A stretch of DNA of 64,000 nt from DAOUEX01 sp034430235 (GTDB taxonomy: Bacteria; Chloroflexota; Anaerolineae; UBA2200), in assembly GCA_964478075.1 (NCBI GenBank), contig CAYZGO010000003.1:1-64000 (forward strand), in the 5' to 3' direction. How positions within the stretch are numbered: position 1 is the stretch's first letter; each line of letters starts with the position of its first letter. A program made the translations under genes and the position numbers. The notes beneath the pieces are model-generated. The model was not told the DNA's origin and made no database searches. It saw only the letters and a program-made list of their open reading frames with translations. Shown here piece by piece: positions 23,657 through 32,487 of this stretch.

Positions 23657-25552
23657 TCAAACATGCGGTGTTCTCGCTATTGCGAATAACCTCTCTATCA
23701 GGTCGGCGCGTGGCGCCTCCTGCTCTGCCAAGCTCAACAGGTCATGAATCTCGGACAACAGTATTGTCCTGTCCACGTCGTTTTTGCTGCGAACACAAAA
23801 GATCTTTGGATGAGATGTAGAATACTTCTCTTCAAAACTTGCCACCAGTACTTCGTGCAGCTTTTCCCCTGGGCGCATACCTGTGTAGATGATGGCCATA
23901 TCTTGTCCGACCCGCAACCCACGCAAACGGATCATCTTGTGCGCCAGGTCAACAATACTGACTTGCTCTCCCATGTCCAGTATCAACACTTCTCCGCCTC
24001 GGGCCACGCTGGCTGCCTGGAGAATCAAGCTGGCCGCCTCAGCGATGCTCATGAAAAAGCGAGTGGCCTCAAGGTGTGTGACTGTGACGGGCCCGCCCGC
24101 GTCAATCTGCTTCTGGAAGACGGGCACCACGCTGCCCCGGCTGCCAAGCACATTGCCGAAACGCACTGCAGTGGCAATCATGCCGCTGCCCGGGCCGACG
24201 CTAGCAATCAGCATCTCCCCAACAGACTTGGTGACACCCATGACGGAAACCGGTTCCACGGCCTTGTCGGTGGAAACAAAGACAAAGTGTTCAGTGCCGT
24301 ACGCAGCCCCAAGTTCGAGGAGAACGAGGGTACCACCTATATTGACGCGAATGGCCTCCGCGGGGTGCTCTTCCATCAGCGGTACGTGTTTATAGGCAGC
24401 GGCGTGCAAAATGATCTGCGGCCGATACTGGCGAAAGATGCCTTCTATCCTGCGTCGTTGGGTGACGTCGGCAACGACATAGCGCAGTCTTGATAGCATG
24501 GCGTCTGTGCGCGAGCCCCGAACACCAACACTGGCCCGCAGCTCCGAGTCCAGATCGTAGAGGCCGGTCTCGTTGTTATCCAGCATCACCAGCAAGCGGG
24601 GTTTGAGCTGCACAATCTGGCGACACAATTCCGAGCCAATGGACCCGCCGGCCCCGGTGACCAGTACCACTTTGTCCCGGAGTAAGCGGCGGCAGGCCCG
24701 ACGGTCTATGGACACTGGCTTGCGCCCAACCAAGTCCTCGATGGTGATATCGCGCAGTAAGGAAGCATCGCTCAGGCTCTCGAGGCTTTCAAAGATATTG
24801 GGCAGCGTCTTGATCCTGGCCGATGTGCTCTGGCAGATAGACAGGATAGCGCGGAAATCCTCGCCAGAGATGGTATGAATGGCAATGACGATGAGCGCAA
24901 CCGCCTCCTGTTGGACGATTCCAGAAATGGCCTGCCGCCCTCCCAAAACCTTGATGCCGTGTACCCTCATTCCATGCTTGTGGGGATCATCATCAACGAA
25001 GCCAATGATTTCATACCGGGTGCCCTCCTCTTGGTTCTGTAGACGCCAAGCCAGCAGTTGCCCGCACTCGCCTGCACCGACGATCAGAGTGCGAGTGGCC
25101 GCACCGGCTGAGCTGTATGCTGTCTGGGATTTCCAGCGCCGCAAGAGACCTCTGATCAAGCGCGAACGATACCTGTTGGCAGCAAAGGCGCCAAGGGTGA
25201 AAAGGCCGCCCGCCAGGACAACGCTGAGAGGAAGGGGACGTTGCACCCACCCCAGAAGATCAACGGCGGCAACGAGAAGTGTGCTCGTGGTTACCGACTC
25301 TATGATGGGCATGATCTCCTGTGAGCTGGCATAACGCCAGATTCGGCTATACAGCCCCAAGAGCCCATTTACCAGGCAATAGACCAAAGCGATAAGCAAG
25401 ACATACTGTCTGAACTGCACAAAGTAGTTGAGCGGCGTCCGCCCAGAGAAACGCAACGCCAATGCCATGTAGAAAGCAAAGACTACGCCGAACAGATCCA
25501 ACAAGACGGTCACGCTATGCCTGATCACGAAGCGTTTTAACAGACTGAGCAC
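23657..25552 (-). CDS. Membrane UDP-sugar 4,6-dehydratase, CapD/PglF/WbpM family
   Basis: A 631-residue enzyme with four N-terminal membrane spans (to about 125), a first Rossmann domain (V-G-A-G-E-C-G-Q-L-L) and a second catalytic SDR domain starting V-T-G-A-G-G-S-I-G-S-E-L-C-R near residue 290. F-V-F-V-S-T-D-K-A-V-E-P and V-S-V-M-G-V-T-K-S carry the catalytic region; Met replaces the usual SDR Tyr, as in PglF and WbpM. R-F-G-N-V-L-G-S-R-G-S-V-V-P-V-F follows. These enzymes make the 4-keto-6-deoxy UDP-sugar that feeds diacetamido sugars such as bacillosamine. The aminotransferase, acetyltransferase and phosphoglycosyl transferase expected for the next steps lie just upstream on the same strand. 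The start is GTG 25552 with GGAGG 10 nt upstream. Confidence 0.93.
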   Translation of the reverse strand: MLSLLKRFVIRHSVTVLLDLFGVVFAFYMALALRFSGRTPLNYFVQFRQYVLLIALVYCLVNGLLGLYSRIWRYASSQEIMPIIESVTTSTLLVAAVDLLGWVQRPLPLSVVLAGGLFTLGAFAANRYRSRLIRGLLRRWKSQTAYSSAGAATRTLIVGAGECGQLLAWRLQNQEEGTRYEIIGFVDDDPHKHGMRVHGIKVLGGRQAISGIVQQEAVALIVIAIHTISGEDFRAILSICQSTSARIKTLPNIFESLESLSDASLLRDITIEDLVGRKPVSIDRRACRRLLRDKVVLVTGAGGSIGSELCRQIVQLKPRLLVMLDNNETGLYDLDSELRASVGVRGSRTDAMLSRLRYVVADVTQRRRIEGIFRQYRPQIILHAAAYKHVPLMEEHPAEAIRVNIGGTLVLLELGAAYGTEHFVFVSTDKAVEPVSVMGVTKSVGEMLIASVGPGSGMIATAVRFGNVLGSRGSVVPVFQKQIDAGGPVTVTHLEATRFFMSIAEAASLILQAASVARGGEVLILDMGEQVSIVDLAHKMIRLRGLRVGQDMAIIYTGMRPGEKLHEVLVASFEEKYSTSHPKIFCVRSKNDVDRTILLSEIHDLLSLAEQEAPRADLIERLFAIARTPHV

Positions 25553-25860
25553 TGCAACGCTGCCTCCTTTCCACCCGTTGAGTGATGTTCAAACCGAGCT
25601 AGTGCTTGGTGCGAAACACCTCGCTGGGGCCAAGACTTGGCGATTGGGCCACAAACAGGTCAGGTTTGCTCAGAGCGGACGATAGTCCGCGTTCTGGCGG
25701 CAGATTGTCATCCGCCGGGAGCGTAGGCCCTGTGGTGCCTTTGTCTTTACGCCACCTCTAGTCTTTGCGCCTGGAGGCGCAAACGGCAAGCGCGGAAGAA
25801 CGTAACAGGCATTTTGCACCAGAGACTAGCCAGTCTGTGACAGATCTATCTCTCCGCAAC
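25553..25860. other. Intergenic stretch with inverted repeats
   Basis: No gene seen. Bases 25735-25753 are the inverted partner of 23448-23466. Immediately after them TTTGCGCC-TGGA-GGCGCAAA (25764-25783) forms a perfect 8-bp hairpin, which could terminate the upstream aminotransferase transcript. Confidence 0.6.
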
Positions 25861-27018
25861 TCACGAATGTCCAATAACGTCGTGCAGGTTCTCGCACACG
25901 TAATCAACCTTCTCTTCGTCCAGATTGCCGTAGAAAGGCAACGCAAGAGCAGATTGGGCCACCCGCTCGGTGGTTGGAAAATCACCTTCGCGGTAGCCAA
26001 ACGCCTGTCTGTAGAAAGGCTGAAGATGAATGGGTGTGAAATAGGGGCGCGACGGGATCCCCCGTCTCGCCAATTCCTCCATCACCTTGTTGCGATCAGT
26101 CTCTGGCGACAACCTGATTACGTAGACGAACCAGCTCATGCGCGTAGTCGTCGGTGTAATGAAAGGCACCGTGACGCCGTCCACGCCAGACAGGCGCTCA
26201 TTGTACATCTGGGCCACACGATCCCGCTTGGTCAAGAGTTCCTCAATACGTTCTAGTTGCGCCACGCCCAAGGCGGCGCTCATCTCGCCCAGGCGGTAAT
26301 TGTAGCCTAGTCGGGTATGATTCAGCCAGGCGTCAAAGACATCTCGCCCCTGGTTTCGCAGGCTGCGGAAGAGGGCATCCCAATCATCACGGTCAGTGAC
26401 AATCATGCCGCCCTCGCCAGTGGTCATTTGCTTGTTGGGATAGAAAGCAAAAACGGCCACGCCACCCAAAGTCCCTGCCTTGCGCTGCTCGTACTCAGCA
26501 CCCAGGGCTTCACAAGCGTCTTCGATAACTATCAATCCGTGGCGCTCAGCGATCTCACAGATGGGATCATAGTCCGCTGGTTGGCCGAAGGCGTCCACGG
26601 GCAGGATTGCACGAGTGCGCGGCGTGATCGCATCCTCAATGCGGGCTGGATCAATGTTCAGCGAATGTGGCTCAATGTCCACAAAGACCGGGCGCGCACG
26701 TTCATACAGTATGCAGTTGGCTGAAGCTATGAAACTGAAAGGCGTCGTGATCACCTCGTCGCCTTCGCCGATGCCGGCAGCAAGGACGCACAGATGGAGG
26801 CCTGCAGTGCCGCTGTTCACACCCACAGCATACCTGGTTCCGATGTAACGCGCCATCTCTTGCTCAAAGCGCTCAATCATAGGGCCAATGCTCAGGTACG
26901 GCGTGCGCAATACCTGATTGACAAGCTCGATTTCCGCGTCCCTGATGTCCGGACGTGACATTGCCACTTTCATTGGCTCTGTTCGCTCCAGCGGCATAGG
27001 TGATGACCCATCACGCAT
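25861..27018 (-). CDS. DegT/DnrJ/EryC1 aminotransferase (PglE-like)
   Basis: PLP-dependent sugar aminotransferase of 385 residues that would aminate the 4-keto sugar made by the CapD/PglF-like enzyme. Key marks: S-G-T-A-G-L-H-L, G-D-E-V-I-T-T-P-F-S-F-I-A-S-A-N, V-F-V-D-I-E-P, I-E-D-A-C-E-A-L-G-A, and the PLP lysine in F-A-F-Y-P-N-K-Q-M-T-T-G-E-G-G. ATG 27018 has AAGGGAG 7 nt upstream and sits 4 bp after the acetyltransferase stop. A truncated paralog of its N-terminus lies at 27691-27909. PglE assignment rests on the neighbouring PglF-, PglD- and PglC-like genes; other diamino-sugar pathways are possible. Confidence 0.9.
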   Translation of the reverse strand: MRDGSSPMPLERTEPMKVAMSRPDIRDAEIELVNQVLRTPYLSIGPMIERFEQEMARYIGTRYAVGVNSGTAGLHLCVLAAGIGEGDEVITTPFSFIASANCILYERARPVFVDIEPHSLNIDPARIEDAITPRTRAILPVDAFGQPADYDPICEIAERHGLIVIEDACEALGAEYEQRKAGTLGGVAVFAFYPNKQMTTGEGGMIVTDRDDWDALFRSLRNQGRDVFDAWLNHTRLGYNYRLGEMSAALGVAQLERIEELLTKRDRVAQMYNERLSGVDGVTVPFITPTTTRMSWFVYVIRLSPETDRNKVMEELARRGIPSRPYFTPIHLQPFYRQAFGYREGDFPTTERVAQSALALPFYGNLDEEKVDYVCENLHDVIGHS

Positions 27019-27022
27019 TGGC

Positions 27023-27688
27023 CTACTCCCTTCTTGTATTACGGTGCAGGATTTCTGCTGGCACTCCTGCCGCCACCACGCCATCCGGCAAGTCACGGGT
27101 AACGGCTGCGCCTGCCCCCACGGTGACCCGCCGCCCAATATGGACTCCAGGAAGCACGACTGCTCCCAATCCCACAAAGCTCTCTTCGCCGATGTTTACG
27201 TTACCGCCAAACCGCACGCCTGGCGTCAAGTGTACATAGTCGCCCAGGCTGGAATCATGCCCTACCAAACAGTTCATGCTAAGGATACAGGCCTGACCCA
27301 GCCTGACATCCACGCCTACGTAGGAGTAACCCAATACCAGAGTCCCCGGGCCGATAGAGACCCCGCTCAATATGATTGCTGTTGGATCAATGACACTAAC
27401 TAGTTCGAACCCCATGTTAAGCAAGTCTTCACTCTTCTGGTGACGAGCCTCGTTGTTTCCAATGGCAACGAAACAGCGATGCACGCCTGCTGTCTGCAAC
27501 TCGTCAAGGATCTCTTGTCCACCAAGAACCTGACATCCGAGCAGCTCTCGTCCCTTTTCCCTGGGGTCGTCGTCCAGCAACCCAACGATGTTATGCCGCC
27601 CTTGGCGTTTGATCGTTTCGATTACTATCTTGGCGTGCCCGCCGGCGCCATAGATGAACAGTGTTGGCTTGGCAATGGCTGCACCCAC
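27023..27688 (-). CDS. NeuD/PglD-family sugar O/N-acetyltransferase, copy 2
   Basis: Acetyl-CoA-dependent transferase of 221 residues. An N-terminal Rossmann-like sugar-binding part (F-I-Y-G-A-G-G-H-A-K-I-V-I-E-T, then D-D-D-P) is followed by a left-handed beta-helix of hexapeptide repeats. It ends in the family signature V-G-A-G-A-A-V-T-R-D-L-P-D-G-V-V-A-A-G-V-P-A. The probable catalytic His lies in C-L-V-G-H-D-S. I start it at GTG 27688, where GAGGGGGG lies 6 nt upstream; a longer frame from 27727 would only add residues read through aminotransferase debris. It would acetylate the 4-amino sugar made by the adjacent aminotransferase. A second paralog lies at 27961-28593. Confidence 0.88.
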   Translation of the reverse strand: MGAAIAKPTLFIYGAGGHAKIVIETIKRQGRHNIVGLLDDDPREKGRELLGCQVLGGQEILDELQTAGVHRCFVAIGNNEARHQKSEDLLNMGFELVSVIDPTAIILSGVSIGPGTLVLGYSYVGVDVRLGQACILSMNCLVGHDSSLGDYVHLTPGVRFGGNVNIGEESFVGLGAVVLPGVHIGRRVTVGAGAAVTRDLPDGVVAAGVPAEILHRNTRRE

Positions 27689-27690
27689 AG

Positions 27691-27909
27691 CTAGCCCCCC
27701 TCGCCGATGCCCGCAGCCCAAATGCACAGGTGTAGGCCAGCAGTGCTACTGCTCGCGCCAACAGCATACTGGGTGCCGATGTAACGCGATATCTGTTGCT
27801 CAAAGCGCGTAATCATCGGCGCAATGCTCAGGTACCGCGTGCGCAATACCTGATTGATCAGGTCAATTTCTTTGTCAGTAATATCGGGTCCGGACATGGG
27901 TATCTGCAC
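27691..27909 (-). pseudogene. Truncated DegT aminotransferase N-terminus
   Basis: 72 codons matching the start of the intact aminotransferase at 25861-27018: S-G-P-D-I-T-D-K-E-I, N-Q-V-L-R-T-R-Y-L-S-I, S-T-A-G-L-H-L-C, A-A-G-I-G-E-G. It stops just where the PLP-domain core should begin. The PLP lysine region is absent. The order PglD, aminotransferase, PglD, aminotransferase shows that a two-gene module was duplicated and this copy lost its 3' 80%. Confidence 0.85.
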
Positions 27910-27960
27910 GCTCTGGACTCCTCTTCGCGCACCTACAGTCTGGAACAGTGTGTGTTCCCT

Positions 27961-28593
27961 TCATCCCGTACGCATTCGTTTTGGGAGTACCTTCGCTGGT
28001 ACCCCGGCGGCTCTTACTCCATCAGGGAGATCATTGACTACTACAGCGCCAGCACCCACCGTGACGTGTGTGCCAATCCGTACGTCCGGTATGGCTACTG
28101 CTCCTACACCAAGCAGCGTACTCTCTCCGACTGTCACTCCGCCACACAGGTGCACTCCTGGGCCCAAATGAGCATGATCGCCTATGACGCAATCGTGATC
28201 TATAGTGCAACTCGTATTGACGATGATGTTATTCCCAAGAACTGTGTCCGCATTCACGACCACGTCGGCAAAAACGGCCACCCCCTCACCGGTTTTCACT
28301 GTGGCGGCAATAACCGCTGTCGGATGAATGGCATTCACGATGGCAACCCCCTGCTTCTTCAACCAGGTGTAGACTCTCTTGCGAGCAGCATTGTCCCCTA
28401 TAGCTACAATGGCGCCGTCTGGATTCGTCTGTCTTATGGCATTTAGGGGGCCAGTGATGGGCAGCCCAAACAACTGCTGTCCCCAGAGTTCGCCGTTATC
28501 ATCAAGGAATCCGACTACATGAACTCCGCTCTCGACGAGTACATCATGCACTACTTTTGCGTGTCCACCCGCCCCAATGATTAGAACTCGCAT
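27961..28593 (-). CDS. NeuD/PglD-family sugar acetyltransferase, copy 1
   Basis: A 210-residue transferase. M-R-V-L-I-I-G-A-G-G-H-A-K-V-V opens the sugar-binding domain, and V-G-F-L-D-D-N-G follows. The hexapeptide beta-helix runs from about residue 88, with the candidate catalytic His in C-T-I-D-H-D-C and a final V-G-A-G-A-V-V-V-N-D-L-P-D-G-V. It lies 3 bp after the PglC-like gene. Paralogous to copy 2 but clearly diverged, so the duplication is old or the copies acetylate different sugars. Confidence 0.88.
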   Translation of the reverse strand: MRVLIIGAGGHAKVVHDVLVESGVHVVGFLDDNGELWGQQLFGLPITGPLNAIRQTNPDGAIVAIGDNAARKRVYTWLKKQGVAIVNAIHPTAVIAATVKTGEGVAVFADVVVNADTVLGNNIIVNTSCTIDHDCVIGDHAHLGPGVHLCGGVTVGESTLLGVGAVAIPDVRIGTHVTVGAGAVVVNDLPDGVRAAGVPAKVLPKRMRTG

Positions 28594-28596
28594 GAT

Positions 28597-29223
28597 CTAG
28601 TCACCCAGGAATTCTTCAGCTGTTGCCTGCCCAGGTGCATTGATCCCCTCGCGCTTCAGGACCTTCCACAGCGTCACAGCGATAATTCTCAGGTCCAGCC
28701 ACAGTGACTGATGCTCAACGTACCACACGTCCAAGGCGAACTTTTGCTCCCAGGTCAAGACATTGCGGCCGTTGACCTGCGCCCAACCGGTGATGCCCGG
28801 TCTGACTTCGTGGCGACGGGCTTGTTCGGGGGTGTAGCGGTCCAGGTATCGCATCAAGAGTGGCCGTGGCCCTACCAGGCTCATCTCCCCCTTTAGCACG
28901 TTGACAAGTGCCGGCAATTCGTCCAGGCTGGTACGGCGCAAAAAGCGACCCAGGCGCGTCAAGCGCTCAGCGTCGGGCAGGAGTTCCCCCTTAGCATCCC
29001 GGACATTGGTCATGGTGCGAAACTTGAATAGCGTGAAGGGTTGCCCATGCAGCCCGGCACGCTGCTGACGAAAAAGCACTGGCGAGCCCAGCTTGGCGCG
29101 TCCCAAAAACGCTACCACCACTAAGAGCGGAGAAAGCAGCATGAGCACCGGGATCGTCAAAACCAGGTCAAAAATGCGCTTGCTGTAGCGTCCATAGAAC
29201 CTACGTGCCCTTTGAACGGACAT
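28597..29223 (-). CDS. Short phosphoglycosyl transferase (PglC-like)
   Basis: A 208-residue monotopic sugar-1-phosphate transferase. The single re-entrant helix (I-F-D-L-V-L-T-I-P-V-L-M-L-L-S-P) is followed by the core domain with L-F-K-F-R-T-M, S-L-D-E-L-P-A-L-V-N-V-L-K-G-E-M-S-L-V-G-P-R-P and R-P-G-I-T-G-W-A-Q-V-N-G-R-N; the Asp-Glu catalytic pair is present. The length matches PglC, which moves diNAc-bacillosamine-1-phosphate to the lipid carrier. It heads the PglC-PglD-PglE-like run. ATG 29223 has GGAG 6 nt upstream; a GTG at 29235 is possible. Confidence 0.92.
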   Translation of the reverse strand: MSVQRARRFYGRYSKRIFDLVLTIPVLMLLSPLLVVVAFLGRAKLGSPVLFRQQRAGLHGQPFTLFKFRTMTNVRDAKGELLPDAERLTRLGRFLRRTSLDELPALVNVLKGEMSLVGPRPLLMRYLDRYTPEQARRHEVRPGITGWAQVNGRNVLTWEQKFALDVWYVEHQSLWLDLRIIAVTLWKVLKREGINAPGQATAEEFLGD

Positions 29224-29481
29224 TCGTTGCTCCACACAGCATATGGGTTGATGCTAGTATTTCAACGCAGTATTGGCCACTATTCTCGAAACGCAGTGCT
29301 GGATGTGCTCAACGAGCGGCGTCCACAAAAGCGACTTGGCCAAGCGTAACGTTGAGCGAGTGCTGCAGATTCAGTCTTGCCCCGTAAAAGCGGCTGGTTT
29401 GCGCCTGAGACAGACAGAAAAGCGGCCATAGTCACAGTTCGCCATCTGCGGCCAGTGCGACATTGCTCTGAGTATACTACG

Positions 29482-30912
29482 CTACGCGGCTTTGCTAGTA
29501 CCAAGTACACATCCTGGATTGTACTCAGCGCGATTCTGGACCATGTTTGTGCCCAAGCGCAGCACACGCAACGACTGTGCTACAATCACTCCCCCAACGA
29601 ACCAGATACCACGTGAATCATAGAGATCACCGCTCATTTGGGCTGATAAGAGATAATGGGCAAACAATGCACACAAGAATGCAGAATGCACGCTGCTATA
29701 CCCATCACCACGCAGATACCACTTGATTCCCCGAACACACACCCACAATATGAATAACAGAACGGTGCTAAACGCTAGTAGACCTCCCTCGGACAGGATT
29801 TCAAGAAAGATGTTGTGTGGATATGGATAGCGAAGAAGGTTTCCTTCAACATTGATGAGCCCAGCCAGATCTGGATAGCTTCCGAGCCCATGTCCCAGAA
29901 GCGGCTTAGTGAGGAACAAGTGCCATGCCCTGCGAAATAGAACAAGGCGAAAGCTTGCTTCAAGCGATTCTATACTCGTCCAACGTCCATGCGGGTTCAG
30001 AAACAGCACGGAGAGGAACAGAAGGCCGAGGATAAAAGCAGCCAACAACAGCGAACCAACCACGCTGCGAATTAGTCGTCCGGGTCTACGCCGCCATAAC
30101 AGGAATTCGAAGAGAAGCACTGCCATGACCATCGCAACAAGCGGGCCTCGAGAGCCACAAGCTACTTGTGCAATCAGCCCGAACGCAGCCGTGCCCATAT
30201 ACGCAAGTCTCAGCGAGATAGTCCTAGACTTTGCCGCCAGAGCTAGTGCAGCCAGAGTTGCCGCACCAATGATTCTAGCAAAGGTAATCGGTCCTGCCCC
30301 TAATGCGGTGATTCTCTCTTGGCCCAGCACATGAACAGAAGAAGAAACCCCCATAATAGCCATCGCCATCCCGACTCCCCAAATCCATACAATTGCTCTT
30401 GACATAGCCCGCTCTTCGTGCAAGATGCAGAAGGGCAACAGTGCAAGCGCAGTCGTGTATACCGAGAAACGGACCAACTTCTCCAGACCGTAGTCACTGA
30501 AATGACCAAACCAGAACGTAACAAGAAAGGCCAAGACTTGGCCATGCAGGATCAACAGAAATCCCTTCGGTGGCCTTGCACAACGAAGGTCGCGCCCCCG
30601 CACAATCAGCACAATCATGAGAAATGCAAAAACGACCAATGGCTCATCAATGAAACCAAGCAGCGCTCCGTGCAAAGCTGAAAGAGGCCCTCTTTGCCAT
30701 CGGCCCATTTGAAACAAAATCACCAACCCAAGCTCGGGAAATCGAAATGCAGCCAAAGCAAGAACAGCCAACACAAGCGCCACGGCAAAGATGCGCGGAG
30801 AAGACATGAGCGCCACAAGTGCACCCAATAGTCCGCCCCCAACCACTACTGCGGCCGCTGCAATAGAGTGCGATACGACGAATGATCTCGAAACGCTACG
30901 TCGGAACATCAT
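29482..30912 (-). CDS. O-antigen ligase/polymerase-like membrane protein
   Basis: A 476-residue polytopic protein with about ten to twelve spans. The large loop between the last spans carries G-H-G-L-G-S-Y-P-D-L and Y-P-H-N-I-F-L-E-I-L-S-E-G-G, the Wzy_C/O-antigen ligase pattern including the conserved His. It is the second such protein in the locus, and with two flippases present two glycans may be handled. The start is one of two consecutive ATGs (30912 or 30909), 12 bp after the flippase stop. Base composition is somewhat more A/T-rich than the genes at 8-24 kb, which may reflect transfer. Confidence 0.82.
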   Translation of the reverse strand: MMFRRSVSRSFVVSHSIAAAAVVVGGGLLGALVALMSSPRIFAVALVLAVLALAAFRFPELGLVILFQMGRWQRGPLSALHGALLGFIDEPLVVFAFLMIVLIVRGRDLRCARPPKGFLLILHGQVLAFLVTFWFGHFSDYGLEKLVRFSVYTTALALLPFCILHEERAMSRAIVWIWGVGMAMAIMGVSSSVHVLGQERITALGAGPITFARIIGAATLAALALAAKSRTISLRLAYMGTAAFGLIAQVACGSRGPLVAMVMAVLLFEFLLWRRRPGRLIRSVVGSLLLAAFILGLLFLSVLFLNPHGRWTSIESLEASFRLVLFRRAWHLFLTKPLLGHGLGSYPDLAGLINVEGNLLRYPYPHNIFLEILSEGGLLAFSTVLLFILWVCVRGIKWYLRGDGYSSVHSAFLCALFAHYLLSAQMSGDLYDSRGIWFVGGVIVAQSLRVLRLGTNMVQNRAEYNPGCVLGTSKAA

Positions 30913-30923
30913 CAAACCTTGCC

Positions 30924-32474
30924 TCAGGCTCGTGGGAGCAATCCTGCGAGCAGACTGAGGTTGGCCTTGAGCACAGCGAGCACTTCAGGAACAAGAGCCG
31001 TATACAGAATCAAGACCGCCAATATGCCCAAAACGTATGACCATAGAAGTGGATTCGGCCAAAGCAACTGAATAACCAACCAACCTCCCAGCCCAGCTAC
31101 TAAAGATCGGCCCATGATACCCAGCAGGCTCGCAAGTTGGAAGTAGTGAAGTGAGACTCGCAGATCTCTGCCAATACACCAAAGCGTAATCACCACCAAC
31201 AATGCGTATGACAGTAACGTAACCCATGCGCTTGCAATGTACCCAAACGCAGGCACAAGCATGATATTCAGCAGCACATTCACAACGCCAGCAATGGCAA
31301 AGTTCCTTAGAATCAAGAGCGTGCGATGGTGGATAGTATAAACCATCTCCAGCAGCGCTGTACATCCATGCAGCAGGACACCCAGGATAACGTAGGGGAA
31401 AACAGATGCTGCTGCCAGGTACTTCTCAGTGGCAAAAATGGTTACCAGGGGCCTGGCGATCAGCACCATTGTGATAGCCAATGGCGCTGTTACAAGCACG
31501 TACAGCTTGATGATCCGGCCCAGGTACCTGTACGTGGCCTCTACTCCATCAGCTCGCCACGACGCGTAGACCAAAGGCTCGGTAGCTGCCAGTAAACTCG
31601 CAGAGACCAGTGCCATGCTCCCCCAGGATAAGGCGTAGCCTGTGTTGTATAGGGCAGTCTCGCCGACACCATGATATGCGCCGATCACGTACCTATCCCC
31701 TACAGAAAGCACCTTGGCGATCAGATTGACACCAGATAAAGGTAATCCATACGCTAGTACAATTCTCAGAATAGACCTCGAAGGCACATTCAAAGAAAGC
31801 CTCGCTCGATTGACGTACAGCCAGCGGCCTGCCATGAAGACTAATACTAACAATGGCACAGCAAGCAGCCCGAGCAGAAAGCTCTCGGCGCTCCTGTCCA
31901 CGGCGAATACAAGGCCCAGTCCCACCGCATACCCTCCCAACAACTGCAAAGCCGTGAACAGTCCATACCTCACAGGTTTTGCCAACGCACGGTATTCAGA
32001 CAACTTGACACCATAAAGAGCCGAGACTGCGGCCCCAATGCCAACCAGGAGAATAACTCTTCGCAGATGGACGTCCAGACTGACTCTCATCAAGCTGCCC
32101 AGCAGTAGAGGACTTGCTGCAACGAGACCTGCCAATAGAAACATCAGGGACCAAACGCTTGCTCTGTAAACCGCGTAACGTTTGAGGCGATACTCAGGCA
32201 AGAAGCGTATATTTGCTACTACCGCCCAGGCAGAAATCAGAAGGGACGCTAGCTTGATGGTATTAAGCGCCAGAATCAGATAGCCGTATTCATCTTGCGA
32301 GAACAGGCGGGAGAATATCGGTACGTTTGCTAGTTCTGTCAAGCCGAGCAAAAGCCACGCTGGTGCATAAAGCACAAAATCGCGCATTGTACGACGATCT
32401 AATGCTCCTCGGCTCCGAGCCAAGTCATCCATAGACTGCGAAATGCTCTCAGCCGGACTTGGTGCTGGAGGCAT
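30924..32474 (-). CDS. Oligosaccharide flippase (Wzx/MATE-like), copy 1
   Basis: A 516-residue membrane protein with about 14 spans of the polysaccharide-biosynthesis transporter type. The first span region reads L-T-E-L-A-N-V-P-I-F-S-R-L-F-S-Q-D-E-Y-G-Y, the usual opening in this family. It would flip a lipid-linked oligosaccharide across the membrane. ATG 32474 has GGAG 4 nt upstream and lies 13 bp after the preceding gene; an ATG nine codons earlier overlaps that gene. A helical, polar N-terminus (about 1-35) precedes the first span. Confidence 0.85.
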   Translation of the reverse strand: MPPAPSPAESISQSMDDLARSRGALDRRTMRDFVLYAPAWLLLGLTELANVPIFSRLFSQDEYGYLILALNTIKLASLLISAWAVVANIRFLPEYRLKRYAVYRASVWSLMFLLAGLVAASPLLLGSLMRVSLDVHLRRVILLVGIGAAVSALYGVKLSEYRALAKPVRYGLFTALQLLGGYAVGLGLVFAVDRSAESFLLGLLAVPLLVLVFMAGRWLYVNRARLSLNVPSRSILRIVLAYGLPLSGVNLIAKVLSVGDRYVIGAYHGVGETALYNTGYALSWGSMALVSASLLAATEPLVYASWRADGVEATYRYLGRIIKLYVLVTAPLAITMVLIARPLVTIFATEKYLAAASVFPYVILGVLLHGCTALLEMVYTIHHRTLLILRNFAIAGVVNVLLNIMLVPAFGYIASAWVTLLSYALLVVITLWCIGRDLRVSLHYFQLASLLGIMGRSLVAGLGGWLVIQLLWPNPLLWSYVLGILAVLILYTALVPEVLAVLKANLSLLAGLLPRA

Positions 32475-32487
32475 ATTACTCCGTTCT

